Source of the DNA: an uncultured Woeseiaceae bacterium
GTDB taxonomy: Bacteria > Pseudomonadota > Gammaproteobacteria > Woeseiales > Woeseiaceae
Reading direction: 5' to 3'
NCBI GenBank assembly: GCA_947259435.1
Contig: CAMYMP010000263.1
Span: 1-7,904, forward strand
Length of the DNA stretch: 7,904 bases
In this document: piece after piece, positions 6,629-7,904 of the stretch
How the letters are laid out: each line of letters opens with the position of its first letter
Numbering within the stretch: position 1 is the first letter of the stretch
Notes under the pieces: model-generated
What the model was told of the DNA's origin: nothing
The model's input: only the letters and a program-made list of their open reading frames with translations
Database searches by the model: none
Made by a program: the position numbers and the translations under genes

Positions 6629-7846
6629 GTGGCCGAAAAAGTCGTTATCGTCGGCGCCGGCCATGCCGCCGGCCAGGCCGTAGCTTCACTCAAGCAATTT
6701 CAGTTCGCGGGCCAGATCGTCCTTATCGGCGACGAACCTTATTATCCCTATCAGCGCCCGCCATTATCGAAGAAGTTCCTCGCCGGCCAGCTGGAGGCAG
6801 AGCGGCTGTACGTCAAGCCCGCTTCTTTTTACGACGATGATCGAATCGACGTGCGCCTCGACACGCGTGTCGACAGCATTGACCGTAAGGCAAAGCAGGT
6901 GACAACGGCCGGAGGCGAGAACATCGGCTATGACAAGCTGATTCTTGCGCTCGGCGCGCGCGCACGAAAAGTACGCGTACCCGGCAGCGAACTTGCCGGC
7001 GTGCATTACCTACGCGGCATCGCGGACGTCGAGCGAATTCGGGCAAAACTGTCGAAGGGCAAGCGTCTCGTGATCATCGGCGCCGGGTATATAGGCCTCG
7101 AAGTGGCAGCCGTGTGTCGCGAACTGGGTCTCGACGTGACCGTTATCGAGGTGGCGGACCGTGTAATGAGCCGCGTCGTGTCACCGAATGTATCGGACTT
7201 TTATCAACTGGAGCATGCAAACCATGGGGTAAAGCTTCTGCTGTCCACAGGCCTGGCCGCTTTTCATGGCAAGCATCGCCTCAAGTCGGTTGCGACCGAC
7301 GATGAGCAGATTATTCCAGCCAATCTCGTTGTCGTCGGTGTCGGTATCGTGCCTAACATCGAAATTGCCGCAGCAGCCGGGCTGGATGTCGCTGACGGAA
7401 TTATCGTCGACGATCAGTGCCAGACAGCGGACCCGGACGTATACGCGGTTGGCGACTGCACGTCGCATCCGAACAGCATTTACGGCCGGCGTCTGCGCCT
7501 GGAATCCGTGCATAACGCCCTCGAACAGGCGAAAACGGCGGCCAGCAATATTTGCGGACAGGAGGCACATTACTCGCAGGTGCCCTGGTTTTGGTCTGAC
7601 CAGTACGACCTGAAACTGCAGATTGCAGGATTGTCAGCGGACTATGACCAGGTCGTGCTTCGAGGTGAGCCTGCGAGCAGAAGCTTTGCGTGCCTGTACT
7701 TGAAAGACGGGTCGCTCATCGCCGCCGACGCGATCAATGCGCCGCGCGACTTCATGCAGTCGAAAGCGCTGATCGCGAATCACGCCGTCTGCGACCCCGC
7801 GCAGCTTGCCGATACCGCGATCGCGCTCAAAGATCAGATGCAATAG
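6629..7846 (+). CDS. FAD-dependent NADH:ferredoxin/rubredoxin-type reductase
   Basis: This 405-residue soluble flavoprotein passes electrons from NAD(P)H through FAD to a small iron-sulfur protein. It is complete and of usual family length. Domain order: FAD-binding Rossmann motif VVIVGAGHAAG (5-15), family signature YQRPPLSK (41-48), second Rossmann motif LVIIGAGYIGLE (147-158) for the nicotinamide nucleotide, FAD-contacting DVYAVGDC (270-277), and the C-terminal reductase domain starting VPWFWSDQYDLKLQIAGL (318-335). Glu174 at the end of the second nucleotide strand (VTVIE) favours NADH over NADPH. The first motif has Ala14 where related proteins often have Gly (GAGHAGG), probably harmless. 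The start is GTG at 6629 with only a weak ribosome binding site, 12 nt after the permease stop, which suggests one transcript. No ferredoxin, rubredoxin or oxygenase gene is in the window, so the electron acceptor is unknown. No lipoyl, CoA-disulfide or nitrite-reductase features support other oxidoreductase families. Confidence 0.93.
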   Translation: MAEKVVIVGAGHAAGQAVASLKQFQFAGQIVLIGDEPYYPYQRPPLSKKFLAGQLEAERLYVKPASFYDDDRIDVRLDTRVDSIDRKAKQVTTAGGENIGYDKLILALGARARKVRVPGSELAGVHYLRGIADVERIRAKLSKGKRLVIIGAGYIGLEVAAVCRELGLDVTVIEVADRVMSRVVSPNVSDFYQLEHANHGVKLLLSTGLAAFHGKHRLKSVATDDEQIIPANLVVVGVGIVPNIEIAAAAGLDVADGIIVDDQCQTADPDVYAVGDCTSHPNSIYGRRLRLESVHNALEQAKTAASNICGQEAHYSQVPWFWSDQYDLKLQIAGLSADYDQVVLRGEPASRSFACLYLKDGSLIAADAINAPRDFMQSKALIANHAVCDPAQLADTAIALKDQMQ

Positions 7847-7904
7847 CCGTACCGGGCCTTGGCAATTCAATGACCAGCTCGCCGCTCATCGCGACCGGTC
7901 CTGC
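7827..7904. other. window end: possible edge of another gene, strand undecided
   Basis: Two readings compete after the reductase. On the plus strand, ATG at 7870 opens a frame MTSSPLIATGP to the window edge, without a ribosome binding site but with G/C at most third codon positions. On the minus strand, an open frame enters from the edge and reads VAMSGELVIELPRPG before a stop at 7829-7827. It would be the C-terminus of a convergent gene overlapping the reductase 3' end by 20 nt. Neither fragment is long enough to assign. Confidence 0.3.

Overview
The window is a moderately GC-rich, gene-dense chromosomal segment that looks gammaproteobacterial. The strongest clue is an E. coli-type LexA operator (CTGT-N8-ACAG). 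The protein families and codon use fit a free-living, probably aquatic, heterotroph. I cannot name a genus. I see no tRNA, rRNA, CRISPR array, insertion sequence or phage gene.

Layout. (1) Positions 1-468, minus strand: 5' part of a class II aldolase/adducin-family gene cut by the window edge. (2) Positions 616-1116, plus strand: a small, very acidic exported protein of unknown function, divergent from the aldolase gene and followed by a clear rho-independent terminator at 1149-1177. (3) Positions 1178-3224, minus strand: a UvrD/Rep-type superfamily 1 helicase with a LexA box just upstream of its GTG start. Its 3' end is broken: right after helicase motif VI the reading frame is lost, and the missing C-terminal tail can be read in another frame down to 1178. 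(4) Positions 3283-4155, minus strand: an alpha/beta hydrolase directly upstream of the helicase. (5) Positions 4250-6616, plus strand: a 788-residue SLC13-family (ion transporter superfamily) permease whose two membrane halves are separated by about 370 residues that read as four tandem RCK_C (TrkA_C) domains. A 10-codon possible leader ORF sits just before it. (6) Positions 6629-7846, plus strand: an FAD/NADH ferredoxin reductase, 12 nt after the permease and probably in its operon. (7) The last 58 bases may hold the edge of another gene on either strand.

How the parts relate. The helicase looks like an SOS-inducible repair gene. Its operator lies between it and the hydrolase gene, so the helicase can be switched on separately from any read-through transcript. 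The permease and reductase form a likely two-gene unit starting from a divergent intergenic region shared with the hydrolase. No ferredoxin or oxygenase partner for the reductase is visible. The most notable items are the SOS box, the frame-disrupted helicase 3' end, and the four-fold RCK_C array inside the permease. I found no evidence of a wholly new system.
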